DNA of 64,000 nt from Isoetes taiwanensis (taxonomy: Eukaryota > Streptophyta > Lycopodiopsida > Isoetales > Isoetaceae): NCBI GenBank assembly GCA_021234155.1, contig JAJEKV010000062.1:4960497-5024496 (forward strand). The letters run 5' to 3'. Position 1 is the stretch's first letter. Each line of letters starts with the position of its first letter. The position numbers and the translations under genes are program-made. Under the pieces are notes generated by a model. It had not been told where the DNA came from. It made no database searches and saw nothing but the letters and a program-made list of their open reading frames with translations. Positions 14,640 to 28,900 of the stretch are shown in pieces.

Positions 14640-14900
14640 ATAGTTACGGCATATATCGAAACTAACGCCCAGGATCGCCAACACGCGGGCGTAGCTCACG
14701 ATCGACGATCAAGATCAAGTCGATGTCGATCAGGATCGCCCATCTTCTCGCCAAGTGGACGGCCGATCACCCAACACCCAGATCGCACCACGGGCAGACC
14801 ACAAATCACATCAAGATCGAATAATGGCGTCGCACCGCGGTGATCGCCCACCCGCGACGCACACAGATCACGGCCGGAGGATGACAGACACGCAGTGATA
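14640..14900. repeat. Collapsed copy of the GC-rich 113-base tandem repeats
   Basis: Corresponds to 49,635-50,395 in the right arm, but only about 260 bases remain of about 760, roughly two garbled units. Motifs such as 'cttctcgccaagtggac' are recognisable. Confidence 0.65.
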
Positions 14901-15109
14901 TCAGTCGACCAGGTCGATTTAACGATTAATCACGCTGCGGCTGGCCAAAATCAACCTGCACCATCGCATCTCGAGCTGCCCGTAGTGCATGTAGCGCCTA
15001 CTTGCCGATGGCCTAAAATATCGCAATTTCATTACTATTATATATATATAATATATATACAAGAAAATTAGCATCGCCCTATAGTGCATAACATGATGCA
15101 CGCCTCCAA

Positions 15110-16010
15110 TTTCAAAGATATTCCTATGGTGTAAGTTGAGATCATGATTTCCATTACATTCCCAGATTCTTCATGATGTGTTATGAAGATTCTCTCTAGT
15201 GACATCTCTTGCTTAGATTCTATGAAGATTTCTTTAGTTCTCCAAGAATCCATTAGATTTTATAAAAATTCTTAGTTTCTCTTAGATTTTATGAGATTCC
15301 TTTGATCCTATCAAGATTGCCCCAGATTCTCTAGATGTTATGAGTATTCTCAGATTCCCTTTAAATTCATTTAGATTCTGGGAGATTTGCTTAGATTTTA
15401 GAGATTCTCAGTTCTACTACGCTTCATGCGCTTCCCTTAGACTCCCCTTAAATTCTACGCAGATTCATGTAGATCCCTTTACATTTGCTTATATTTTATG
15501 AGATCTGCTATACTTCATGCAAATTCTCAAAGATTCTATGTATATTCCTTTAGGTTTTATGAAGACTCCTATAGATTGCATCAAGATATCCTTAGATACC
15601 CTTAGATTTTATGATATTTTATTATATCCTATAAAAATTCCCAAATTCTCCATGATGTTATGAAGATCCCTTAAATTCCTCAAGTTCCATGAGATTGTCG
15701 TGAGAGATTCTCCTAGATTGTCAATTCTCTTAGATTCCCCTCAAGTTCTATGAGATACCCGGTGAATACACTTAGATTTGCTTTAGATTTGCGAGATTCT
15801 TAGATTCTCGCTACATTTCATGTAATTCCTTTATATTCTCCTCAAGTTCTCCTAGGTTCTTCAAGATTCTATTAGGTTTTCATAGATTGCCTTAGATTTT
15901 GTGGAGATTCCCTATTTCTAGAATGTTCGGAAAGTTCAGAACTTCTAGAAGATTCTAGAATGTTCTGGGAAAGTTCTAGAACTTCTAAAATATTCTAGAA
16001 ATTTAGGACT
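15110..16010. repeat. AT-rich minisatellite, left copy
   Basis: Degenerate repeats built on 'ttagattctatgaagatt', ending in 'tctagaa'-rich sequence at 15,915-16,010. Same length (about 900 bases) as the mirror at 48,590-49,505. Confidence 0.8.
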
Positions 16011-16029
16011 TCAGAAGATTCCGTAATGG

Positions 16030-17060
16030 ATTCTCAAGAGATCAAGATGAATGGGCGCTTGAAGGGAGAGTCTTGCCACCGCCGTCCCAGGAGAACCCTC
16101 AATCCCGATGGGATGAGGCTTGCTTGAAGTCGCTTTTCTCCGTGGGTTAAATAACTCACGCCCCCGAGGAATTCCAGATTCCATAAATTTTGCTGAAAAT
16201 TTGATTAGACATGAATTCAGCTTCCAGAATTGGACTGTAGCTAGGCTCAACTCTTTATCTATGTGTGTTGTGCTCGGCTGCACCAGATCTTTATATGGTC
16301 AGACATAACTCTCAAATTTTCCTTGGGAATAGATTGAACCCAATTTTGTTCACTAAGAGTGCCCTAATTGGTGTCGAGCCTTATTGCCACAGCCTCTTCG
16401 ACCTCACTTTGACAGGATGGTGGTCTCGGAGATTTCGTCACCAACCAGCTTTGTCTCTCTCTTCTTGGGCCCTAAGTCAGATCTAGGGGGTCCCGCTAGT
16501 GGAAGGGTTTTGTGAATCTCCGCTCTTGGATTTTTTGAGGCAGCATTTGTTATCACATCATTCCATTCTTCTCTGGGAGAGGGAGCTTTTGATCGCGCTA
16601 TTGCCTTAACCTTCATGTAAGTGAATAGTTTGTAATCTTTCTGATAAGTGCTGCTCCGCTTGTTCGCTGCCTCGCCTCCTGGTCGCGATCGATCGTGTTA
16701 TTCTCTGCTAGGTTCTTGGCCGCCAGGCTTCCCCGAAAGCATGAAGACCAAGGAACATGGCAGATCTCCTAAAAATAGGTTAACATTGAAGATGATGAGG
16801 AGGTAAAATCTTCCTCGTTGGAGGATCATCATTTAGATAAGGCATGGAAGTTGTTAAAGGATTTATTGTTAATAGAGATTATCAGGACCAATGTAGGGTT
16901 GCCGATTCTATGGAGGTATGAGAAGTGAATCCAGCTTGTAATGGAAAATGAAACTATCGACAAGGATTATCGATGGTAGAGCTAATGACAGTGGATTGTG
17001 TTTGAACATGACTTATCTGCATAATATGAAATACTTGGGCTCGAATTCAAACAAAAACTC
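16030..17060 (+). pseudogene. Left copy of hypothetical gene fragment
   Basis: Mirror of 47,515-48,560. Two blocks are recognisable (about 16,040-16,480 and 16,790-17,040), but the frames are broken. It runs straight into the tandem array at about 17,060, as its partner does. Confidence 0.5.
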
Positions 17061-20000
17061 AATGTTTTAGAAAAACTATTTTAACTAATATACCTAGTGA
17101 GCTAATGTGATTAATTTTGCCTTTAAATCTATGTTTTTATTATAACAACTCATTCAATTGTTTTAAGGATATATAGTCTATGGTTCAGACTGTCATTTTT
17201 GGCATATCCACATCAAACTCCTCGAACCCCTCTATACGTGCTATACCTTAAAATGAGCACCTGAATACTACGCCGTCGGATCTGTCAGATCCTTAGACCT
17301 ATGATTTTGAAATATGAAATACGAAATTCGCTTAAGGTTTTGAGGAATACTCAACCTCTATATGGCTTTCCCAAGATTTTAGAAACGTGAAATACGGTCA
17401 ACCTCACCAAAATAACTCAATGTTCTAATAAGACTACTTTAACCAATATACCCGCAAAGAGCTAATGTACTATTTTTGTCTCAATCTATGTTTTTTTATT
17501 ATAACAACCCATTCGGAAGAATGAAGGATATAGTCTAGTGGTTTCAGGAATTGTTATTTTTGGTTATATCCATCCCCTAGAACCCCTTTGTTATTGTGCT
17601 ACTGAGTCAACCAGGTGCACTGGATCATCACATCCATGACTACGATTCTGCCGGTCCGTGATCGTATGTCGGGTTCTCCTGGCACCCTCACCCGCTTTTT
17701 AAGGATTTATGACGGAGGCACTTTGAAATAATAAATACTTAGTTCGCTTAAGTGCCTTGAGGAATATCGAATCCCCATATGGCTTTGCCTAAGATTTTAG
17801 AATATGAAATACGGGCTCGTAACCTCTACCAAAATAATTCAATGTTCTAATAAGACTACTTTAACCAATATACCTTAAGAACTAATGTGATTGGTCGCCT
17901 GAATCTATATTTTTTATAACAACCCATTCAATTGTTTTAAGGATATATTCATGGTTTTAGGAATTGTTATTTTACATCCACATCAAATCCCCCCGAACCC
18001 CTCACATATGCCACATATTCTAAACGATGCACCTCGAACTAATACGGGGCCGTCGGACTGCCGATCCTATGGTCCGCATCATATGTTGAGCCTGGCACCT
18101 CTCTCTACGCTTATGGTCATTTATGATTAGAGGCACCATGATTTTGAAATATAAAATATGAGTTCGCTTCAAGGCCTTGAGGAATATCGAACTCTATGCG
18201 CTTGCCTAAGATTTTAGAATATGAAATACTTGTGGCTCGAACCTCTCACTAAACAATTCAACGCCTAATAAGCATTATCAATCAATATACCAAGGAGCTA
18301 ATATACTATTTTCTGGTTCTTGCACTACCAGCTTCATCCTCACAATCCTATAAACTGCATCATATGTCGGAGCCTCTGCACCTCATTTCGGGCTTATGGT
18401 CATTTTTATGATTGAGGCACCTATGATTTTGGAATATAAAATACGAGTCTTCTAAGGTTTTGAGGAATATCTAACCCCATAACAAAATTTTGCTCTAAGA
18501 TTTTAGAATATGAAATAGGGGCTCTAACCTACCAAAATAACTTCTAATGTTCTAATAAACTATTTTTAACTAATATACCCAAAGGAGCTAATGATTAATT
18601 TATGTCTTGATCTATGTTTTATTATAACAACTCATTCAATTGTTTTAAGTAACATATAGTCTATGGTTTCTGTGAAACATCCATATCAAATCCCTCGAAC
18701 CTTGTTGCGTGCTACATATTCTAAATCCAGGTGCATCTTGAATACCACGGGCCCGGATCCGGTCGATCCTATGATCCGTGATCGATGTTGGGTTTCTAAG
18801 CACCTCTGTTCTTTATGGTCATTTATGATTGGAGCAACTCATGATTCCGAACATGAACACGAAGTTCTACTTTATACTGAGGAACATCAAACCTCTATAT
18901 AATTTCTTGCCTAAGATTTTAGAATATGAACACGGGGTTCTAACTCTACTAAAAATAACTCAATGTTCTTAATAAGACTACTTAACCAATATACCAAGTG
19001 AGCTAATGTAATTATTTTTTGTCATGAATCTATGTTTTTATTATAACAACCCATTCAATTGTTTTAAGGATATAAGTAGTCTATGGTTTCAAGAATTGTT
19101 ATTTTACATATTCATATCAACCCCTGAACTCTTCTTGTTATTGTGCTACATATTCTAAACGAGGTGCACCTGACCACCACGCCGCCGATCCGTCGATTTT
19201 ATGGTCTGCATCGTAAGTTGAGCCCGGGCACTCTTGATCTTCGCTTTTTAGTCATTTATGATTGAGGCACCATGATTTTGAAATATGAAACACGAGTTCG
19301 CTTAAGGTTTCGAGGGAACATCGAACCCCTATATGGTTTTCCCTTTAAGATTTAGAATATGAAATACTAAGCTCGAATCTCACTAATATTCTAATACACT
19401 ACTTTAAACTAATATACCCAAAGGAGTTAATGTGATTATTTTTGTCTTGACCCATATTTTTAATAACAACCCATCAATTGTTTTAAGGATATATAGTCTA
19501 TGGTTTCGTGAATTGTTATTTTTACATCCATATCAACCTCGAACCCTCGCTATTCTCGCCATATTCTAAACGAGATGCACCCCGAACTACCACAACCGCT
19601 TCGGACCGCCGATCCGCGGTCCTGATTACATGCTGGGTTTCTAGGCACCTCTCATTTCGCCAGGTCATTTATGATTAGAGGCATCTATGATTTTGAAATA
19701 TAAAATACGAAGCTGCCTTAAGGTTTTGAGGGAATATTTAATCCTATACTTTTGCCTAAGATTGTAGAATATGAAATATGGGGGCTCGAATCACCAAAAT
19801 AAACTCAATGTTCTAATAAGTATCACTTAACTAATATACCTAAAGGAGCTAAATGCATTATTTTCTGCCTTGCATTGCTCACATTTTGATCCGTCAATCC
19901 TATAGTCCAGATTACATGTTGAGCCCGGCACCTCTCGCTTCGCTTTTATGGTCATTATATCGAGGCACCTATGATTTGAATATACGAGTTCGGCTTAAGG

Positions 20001-20195
20001 TTTTTGAGGGAAATGTCAACTCTATCCTATTTTGTCTAAGATTTTAGAATATGAATACTTGGGGTCGAACTTCACTGTAATAATTCAATGTCTAATAAGA
20101 CCACTTTTAACTAATAGCACCAAGGAGCTAATATGGTTATTTTCTATCTTGAATTATGTTTTTATAACAACCTATCTAATGTTAAGAATATAGTC
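17060..20195. repeat. Tandem array of ~430-base units, left copy (9 units)
   Basis: The landmark 'gagctaatgtgatta' and variants recurs near 17,100, 17,460, 17,880, 18,297, 18,588, 18,999, 19,427, 19,847 and 20,130. Read from the inside out, the spacings (about 283, 420, 428, 411, 291, 417, 420, 360) follow the same long/short order as the right array (289, 441, 430, 438, 292, 440, 435, 376). Each unit is slightly shorter and noisier than its mirror. Confidence 0.85.
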
Positions 20196-20589
20196 TATGC
20201 CGTACTTGATCGCATTCTGTGAAGCTGAATATTCTTATTCTTCAAAAACTACCCCAGACAAAATGTACTTTATTACCTTTAAATGGAATTTTTTGCTAAA
20301 GGACATTTTCTAAAAGTACACCACAAATTTCTAAACCAAAACGCGTAATTTAATTTAGGCCCACTATTACAAGAGATCTATTATCGAAAACCAATCAAAT
20401 ACCATTAATATCCCATAAAATCCTGCTCACAAACAATTTTCAACCAAATATAATAGTTTGTTTTAATGAATCATTATTCAGCAGAAACAAACTCCAATAT
20501 GTTTGTGTCAAAATTTAACCAATATAAATACAAGAATTTTACTTTTCCTCGGATATCATCACTGAATGTTGTCAGACTTATCCACATCG

Positions 20590-22127
20590 AAATAATAGAG
20601 AGAAACAAGCTTAAGAGCAAGAAATCCTGCTACCGTATCCAACCATGCCAAAGTTAGCAATAATAGACTTGGTAACTAGACAAGGATGATGTGTGTTGCT
20701 GCATTTCGTTCATCACCCTCACTTAACTTGTAATCAACAAATAAAGTTTAATAACATAGGAAATTTATACATGCTTTACCCCGCATCAACTTCATCGACA
20801 TCACTAATTACCCTTAACCATGTTGTAAGATCCGCACACAAGATGTCGTATATATACTCATACCCAAAGTATTCAGAGATTTACTCCAAACTTAGAATAC
20901 TATAAATCTAGGAAGCCGCCGACAAAATACAAATTTAACTTTAAACAGGTATAAGACTAATTTTATTTAACTATGAACAACTTTAAAGCCTAATCATGGA
21001 ACAAATGAATAATATAAGTCCTCAAGGTATTAAATTCATATACTCCGCCTTTATGCCAAATATCTCATATAAGAATTGTGATATCAAAGACCAACTTATG
21101 TTAAGTTATTTAGTTTATCCATAAAACATTAAGACAACCACTAACTACTCAAATCCATCGGATCTTAACCAATCTTTTAAGATTCCATTCCATTTGCCAC
21201 AAATAACATGCATTCAAGCACTATGTAAGACTTATTTTACCAAGCATAACACCTATGCTTTTATATTTTCAAAGATAAACCAAATTAAAAATTCTATTTG
21301 TCAAAACTCGATTATATTTGAGGTCGTCACCGCCGTATGATCCGAATCTTCTACCTACGTCGGTGTCATATTGTATCTTGTCAACTCCACCTGTGATCAT
21401 GGGCCACCCATGTTACAACTTCCCCACACCGGGGAAGCCATTAACTTCAGACATGTAATCATAACATAATCCCTTATTCATCCCAAAGAGGCTGTTCCAT
21501 TTGCTGGCTGCAGGGCCGCACTTCAAGGCCCCCATGGCCAACGATCCTTTCGCTCCTAATCAAGGGCCAGGAAATGAGAAGGTCTTGGCCTCTGGTAATC
21601 CCAGATCTCTCTCCTCCTCCATCCTTTCTCGGCGTTGCCATGTTCAAGTCACCCTTCTTCCGCCATATTTTAACAACAAAAATATCACATTGAGCACAAA
21701 GAAGACTACGTGCCCTATTGGGAACCCTGGCGTCCACTATAAAAAGGCCAAATCACCGCCATTTTCACCGCAACAACAACCTCGAGATACCGATCGCTCT
21801 ACATCTCGCTTCAATCGGCTCTTTATTCGGAATCTTATTCAATTCCAGTACATCGCCAACTAATTCCCGACACTTCCCTCGCCCATAATAAGAGTTCTCA
21901 CTACTGCAGCACTTTTCGTAACCCCAACTTTAGTGTTAGTTTCTTTTTTTTATTTTGCCCCCGGGATTTAATTTCATAATATTAACTTACACGCAAGTCG
22001 GTACATTACTCCAATCTACACAATCCAAGTTCTCTCGATTTTCCACTGCTAGTGAAACATTTGAAGTTCAAATTGTACTCGTGTTAAGGAGATACTATGC
22101 CTTGATTCCTTTAATTCACTAATAAAA

Positions 22128-22208
<81 letters not shown>

Positions 22209-22985
22209 GCCTATGGTTTCGTAACGGTTATTTTATGCATATCAAATTGCTTTGAACCCTTGTGCTACGAGCTTTACTAGTTGGGATTTCATTTGTCAAG
22301 ACATTCAAAAGCATCAATTCTAAGTTCAATCGCATGCATCAAGGTCACATGTGATTGATCAACTTGTATTATTTGGTCTATCATATGTAGACTCATTTGA
22401 GCTTATTATTGTAAATTATCGTGATATCTTTCTATAGGCAAGTCTGCACATGGTCGAGTATTTGCCAAGTGTGCACATTACGCCGGAGATATAGTACGGA
22501 ATAAGTGCGGGGTACTTTTTAACTTTATTCGTGTGATTGAACACAATAAAAGAGGTTGTGGCGTCAAACATCGCGGTATTCTGAAAAGAAATACTACAAT
22601 TCTCTTGTAGAGACATTAAGTTTCATAGAATTAATTTAGGAAATGCCGTTACTTTCAAAATTAAGACTCAATACCGAGTCGAGGAGTACCGTGGAGGACC
22701 AACAAAAATTGTTTAATTGTTTTGTTGTGGGGGTCATACATGTTCCAAATAGATGGCGAACATACAGATGCCAACGGGAGGGCCTGGGAGGAGACACCGA
22801 TCTCATCAATCATTTGCAGCCTTTGATTTGTAGATGTAGTTTCATGATATAACGGAGCCTATCGACTATATTTCCGCCACCAAACCCGCCATTCAAAGCA
22901 GCCAGCCCAGATGCGCAATGAGTTGCCTCTACAGCAGAGAACACCCGTTGGGCGCGAGCCCGACATGACCGGCTGTGTCAGCAGC
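20590..22985 (+). pseudogene. Left copy of the SET-domain exons, disrupted
   Basis: Mirror of 41,287-43,800. Segments matching the right-arm exons lie near 20,590-20,690, 22,438-22,499, 22,530-22,605, 22,728-22,815 and 22,878-22,985. The first exons are moderately altered; the last one lies past the quality step at 22,870 and can be matched only by alignment to the right arm. Confidence 0.6.
22131..22205. repeat. (AT)n microsatellite, left copy
   Basis: About 37 AT units. Mirror of 42,119-42,201, which is 83 bases long. Confidence 0.95.
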
Positions 22986-25900
22986 TGAATTGATGCAGGT
23001 TCGCTGGCGACCACACCCAGCCGCTTCATCGACATCTCCCAGCAACCGTTCGCGACGGAAAAATCCAGCCACCGCCACCCCCAGCCATCCGAGGCCTGTT
23101 ACCAACGCCGTTAATGCCAGTGGTGTCCGGGTGGTCAGGTCCCAATGAGAACAGAGCAGACAGGGTGCAATGAATCAGTACCATTGTCACGTCCGTGCAT
23201 GCCTGCAGCCAGGAGCACACCACCTGCCCCTGGGCCCCACGATCACTGGCTGCGTATTTGGTCTCACTCACAGAAGTGACCTTGTTTGATATCTGACATT
23301 TCCGCTGCAACAGAGATGGTTTATCCGCTTATGGGGTCCTTTTGCACGGAACGAACGGACCCAGAACAAGCAGAACAGATCGGTGATCAGCGACGCGACG
23401 AAGAACAGCACGCAGCTTGGCGCAGGTTTGCGAGCGCCGGCGGCCCAACCGTATGACTGCATGTCCACCATATCTGTTTGATACCGCAACACAATCCTCA
23501 CAGCCCATGACGGAAGCGTGATTACTCCAGAACCAGTAGTCATCACCACGAAACACCATCCTCACCATCACAGTTCAACAAACCATTCAGCGTACTTTCC
23601 TGCCCAACAACTCGTCCCTCCCAAAGCCCCAGATACAGCATGCACGGCACAAACGTCACGGGATGAGCCTGCAACTACAGACGCCAATCAGCAGATGGGT
23701 TTCAACCACTGAGTCCACTTGCCTGCATGCCCAACAGCGCATCATTACCCCTGCTCATGTTGCCGAACCCTGGGGCCCAGCATGCTGGCAGTGAGTTGAA
23801 CGCCATGATGTCGATGCGTTCACTATTTTGCGATGCGAACGCCGTGCCATTGAGTGTCGATGATCGCACACGGTTGCGGTCGTATCCACAACGTTGACCG
23901 ACCGGTGATGAGAAAGAAGAAAGGGACGCAACGGGTCCTCCTCATTCCGACGGCGCATAACGCACACAAGTCCTGCAGTTCCCTGAGATGCTTCATGTCC
24001 ACACGATCCAAGATCCCAACATCAATCATCTGCTTCACTCAGACGTCAATCACCCTTAGATCACGGTCTCAACCATCATCAGAACGTGCCGCATCAGCCA
24101 ACTGACAACACCCCTCAGCATGCACGGCTTCCCATCACGAAACATCACAACCGATGGCAACATCACCGCCTCGATATCTGCAACGACGTATCCAATCAAC
24201 TGTCATGAACCCTCACACCATGCGCCGGATGGTCTCGCCAGTCCATTTTAGGCGTCCACAACCCATGCCATTATGTGATAACATCGAGCCAACGTTTACG
24301 CGATACCTTGAGCACAGTCCAATTTAACTTTAAAGGATATTTTAACGCCCCCGATATCCCCGGCGATATCAGTTTTCTTTACCAAACGGCGAACTAGTTA
24401 ACACGATTGCGATGAAAACCACGATAATTACAAACATCACCTGCAAACATTATTGTCGGTTGCACATACGACACAAGCGGCCCAGCAACACGCGCCGCGC
24501 CAGCCGCACGCCACCGCGATATCTTTACATTCTGCAATCGCAACATATCCAAGAGGTTTTACGATGAAAAGCGAAAAACACCAGCCATCAATCAACGTCA
24601 TCGTCTTGGTTAACGTGCCCCTCACCAACCACCAGCGTACCCTCTCGATTTCAATAGAACTGGTCCTCCTGTGCCCCGTGACAGCCACAAGCACGCAAAC
24701 GATCACCGGACGTTTCGGCAGTCCACAGACATCCGCACACTGAACGGGTCAGTGAGAGCAGGCCTCCAGGGCAGACGTGACGAACAGCCTGGCACCAGCG
24801 ACTGACACCAACCGTTTATTGCTGAGTTGCAATATAATCTATCAACATTTGAGCGTAGCAAGAGCATTGGTGAGCATCTCTGGTTTATTTCGAAAAACTT
24901 CTCGGCATCCCGTTTGCCTGGCATCATCGTGAATAGTTCCGCATAATACCTTAATCTCGTAGCTTAGATGATCGCTTGTTGTCAACCCCATAAGGTTGCT
25001 TCGTTGCATCAACTATTCCACCTTCGAGGACGCATTTTTATCGCAATTATTCATATCAGTCGACTCCATTCGCATCTGCATTTTTATTCGCCGGTTTGCT
25101 AACAATGGTCAGTTTCTTCGGTTATTCGCCATTTGCCGTTACCGCCTGTTCACAGTGCGGACAGCCGCCGCGTCGCGCACCGCACTGATTATTACGCCGG
25201 CATACGCTGATTTGCACCGCGTTCCGGATCCCGTTCACATCGCCGGGGAGGGGAAGCGGGTTGCAAAATGCAGTGCCCGATATTTCGTCATGCCCTTGCA
25301 TTTTTGCCGAAAGACGAAGAAAATAAGACACACCTCATCAGCATTGTCACTGAAAGTTGTTGCCTTTCTATTCGTCATTATTTCAGTCAAACAATCCTCA
25401 AGATCAATGGCACTTAACCGTTTTGCACCTTCCAGCCATCGACAAATAATTTTCCATGCTGATTCCCTCAGCCTAATACGATGCCCTATCGCGGTTAACC
25501 GATTCCCCTTCACATAATATCGGTCACCGTCGAGCAGTGAGCGAGGCCGAATCCCACGGGAGGATCGCAGTCATTCAGCCCCGGATCCACCCAGCACGGC
25601 AAACATGCGCCACGAGGCGGCCAACAGTGAAGACATATCCATTCAAGGGTGGACGATAATTGATAACATCATACCGAGCACGATGGCAATTCTCACCGCT
25701 CACCCGCGAAAGATCGACCCGCCAGCGTCCGCATCACGCCGATGGATCGGTCGGCACAGACGGTCGGTGTCCATCGCCTCCCTTGCAGACAGGTCTGACG
25801 GAATCGAGGGCACTGGGGCAATACCCTGTCAGGCCCTTCTTCAGCCCCATGACGCCTCCATTAATGATGGCAGATGGACATCGCCAGAGAGTACCAACTC

Positions 25901-28900
25901 GGTGGTTTCATTTACCGAGAAATGAAGCCCATACAGTTACGCGCATAGTTAGTTTAAGTTCCGGACAGCCTTGTTTACAGCCGTAGGGATTAATCGCCAT
26001 CTTATTGAAAGTTTCGTCGCCGGTTCGTTCGTAGGCGAGTTTGCGCACAAAGTCGCATTTAATCGACAGCCGAGGTTACCATTCCCAGCCCCGAGTCTTA
26101 CCCTCCTTTCTGGTCGCAGAATGCGCAATGCATCATCCATCGCGACAATGACCGCATAATATCACAGGCCTGGTCCCAACACATGGCCAGTTCACGTCAT
26201 TTATCGCGCTGCCATCGGGCAATGGCCGTCGCGCTGGCGTGAATGGCTCACCTATCGGTTCATGAGTCGTCGGGTGACTGAAGATTCATACCGTCGTTGT
26301 CGTCGAAGTGATCGAGGTTTGCCGAAGCGTTTAGAGTCGATCGGTAGCAAAAGTCGAACTTCCGCGTCGTGACGGGCGATCGCGTTTCATCCGCCGGTAC
26401 TGGGCTATCGCTGGCTCCACCGACGCCCCTGGCGTTCCTCCCCTACAGAGCGCCGGGCATCTTTGGCAACACCCTTTAGGTCAGCGGCAGTCGCCATGGT
26501 CAGCCACGTGGCGCCAGTAAACGCAGCATACTGGAGTCTGTCACAAGACTACGGGCAACGACGCACGACCAGATAGCCAGCGCATTTATTACGTGGGCTC
26601 CAGATGGCGATAACACCACACCGGCATTATCTGAACGTCACACATTACGCCTCAGCTGCGCATTCGCCTGCACCGTTTACTGGTTCTGCAGTCACCTGTC
26701 AGTCGGCCTGTTTGATGTTGCCCAGAACCACCCTTTAATCAACCAGCATGCAGGTTAATTCCCACGGAGCGACGCGGTCGCGACATACATTTCGAACATG
26801 GCTGGAAGATGACGGCACCATCGCCTGAACACTTCATATTTCTTCCCCATATCGGTCGGCACAAGAGGTGTTTTCCCGTCCAAAGCTGCGTTCATTGCAG
26901 TCGGCAGGTCGTTAATCCACCACCATCCAGCGCGGTGCTGGCGTCGCCCATCCCATATCGCCCCGCAGTTCCGCACCGCGTCGCCCGCATCCGCCTGTAG
27001 CGGTTCACGCAGCCTCCAACACTAACCGCGGCCCGAAGAATCGAAGATCTCTCGGTCTTCATATGCCTGAACAATCGAACGGTCCTCGCCGTTCATCGGT
27101 TATCCAACGAAAGCTCGAGCATCCGCCTCCCACCTGAGCATGCCGCACCACGGTCACCATGGACCTGAGTCAGCAACCGGCCCAGGCTCGATCCTCCTCG
27201 ACGAGCCCAGCAGTCCGTCTGTCTGGAGCCAGTTTCCGCACAAACACGCGAGCTTTGTTGTTTGACTTTTGTTTAAGTCGGTCAGAAACAGCCATTGAAC
27301 TTTCGCGATTCTGCGGCTGTCGGCTATCGCCCAGGAGCCATCAGAAGATATCCTTTCAAGACTTCTCATCAACGTCCTGATTGTGCCACCGGTTGAGACA
27401 CTTACTGATCGGTTGTGCCGTGAGGTATCGGGAAGTCATACCGATCATGGCGACATCGCGATGATTCCTCGCCAGGCTGTTGGTGAACGTACCAACCGCG
27501 AAGATAGTCACCATTGACCCGCCATTCCACATGTCTCAACATGCGATGCGCGCCGTCGTCCATTCTGTCAGATGATATACGAACTGGCGAGAGTTTTCCG
27601 GTGTCGATGGTGGTGAATGAAGTTCCAGCCAGCAGTACTTTAACTAAAGTCTTTATCGGAGATGACTTTCGGCATTCGCGGAGTCTGTGCTCACGGTCGC
27701 GTTGTTTATCCAAAGTTGTATCAAGAGCGCAGATGGCATAAAATGATATTTTGGACACTTCGTTTATCGGTTATTGCACTGGCGTTTCCTGTCAGTTAAA
27801 TTGATAGCTCGTTATGAAGTCTGTCACCATCGCTCACGCTTCGAATCGGCAGACGAAGACCCGCACCGGCCGCCCGCCGCCCGCATATCAGCACCTCATC
27901 ACCAGTACCTGTTTCCTTCGATGCCCAGCTACTCTACCTTGAAGCATGTCCGAACTCCCAGCAGTGAGTCGCATCTCATGCGTTGCGATATCACCAGCAC
28001 TGGTCACAACCATCCCATGACAGGAGTTTCATCCTCTTCAATATAACCTTCCTTGTCCGCCTGTTCTCAGAGAGGCTTTCCATACTTCCTGGGAGCCCAT
28101 TCCGCTGGCAGTCCCTCATTTCACAGAACATCGGTGAGTGCCGATGGCATTACAACGACTTCGCGAGCGGGATGCCTGAAAGGGCACTGCCAGCTTCACT
28201 GCCTGTCCCCACCTCACACTGTAGCCTGCAACTCATCCTCCTGCCTGAGTGAGTTATGAAATGTATTGATGTCTGGTATTTAGTTGGAATCTTCTTCCCC
28301 ATAGCGAGTCTCCGTGACTGCAGGTTCGACAATACGTTAGCCACGCCTCGCTCATTTTCTGAAGAGAGCGTTATCATTTCGCCTTGAGCATAACCAGCCG
28401 TCAGACCCTTTTGCTTGCATCCATTGCCATTAACCAGTCTTAGATCGCAGGTTAAGACCCAGAGTCAAGCGTCTCCTTAGTTTGCCCATCGCGTCACGCT
28501 TATTTCGCCGACGCTTGGCCCGCATCTTCCCCCGTCGCGTCAACGATGTTACTGGCAGTTCCGACAACTTTTGTATTGCCCGCCGTCAGAGTTTCACGCA
28601 TTTTAGTCGTCATTCTGTTGCCCGCTGAGTCTGTTGTCCGCTGAGATCTCCTGACACATGCCTGAACAGGTCAACCGGGTCACCAGCGACACTTCGCTCA
28701 ACCCCTCAGCACAGCTTCACGCTCAGCTTGTTCACCGCGCTGACGCTTCCTTCCGCAGTTTTATCAGGTTGCTTCATTAGTGTCATGATGATTAGTTCAT
28801 CGAAAGAAATCCCCTGACCATATCATTCATGTCCGGCGAAGTTGCCGAGTTGATCATGGTACGACCGCACCATGCGGTTACACCATCTTCACAGCAGCCT

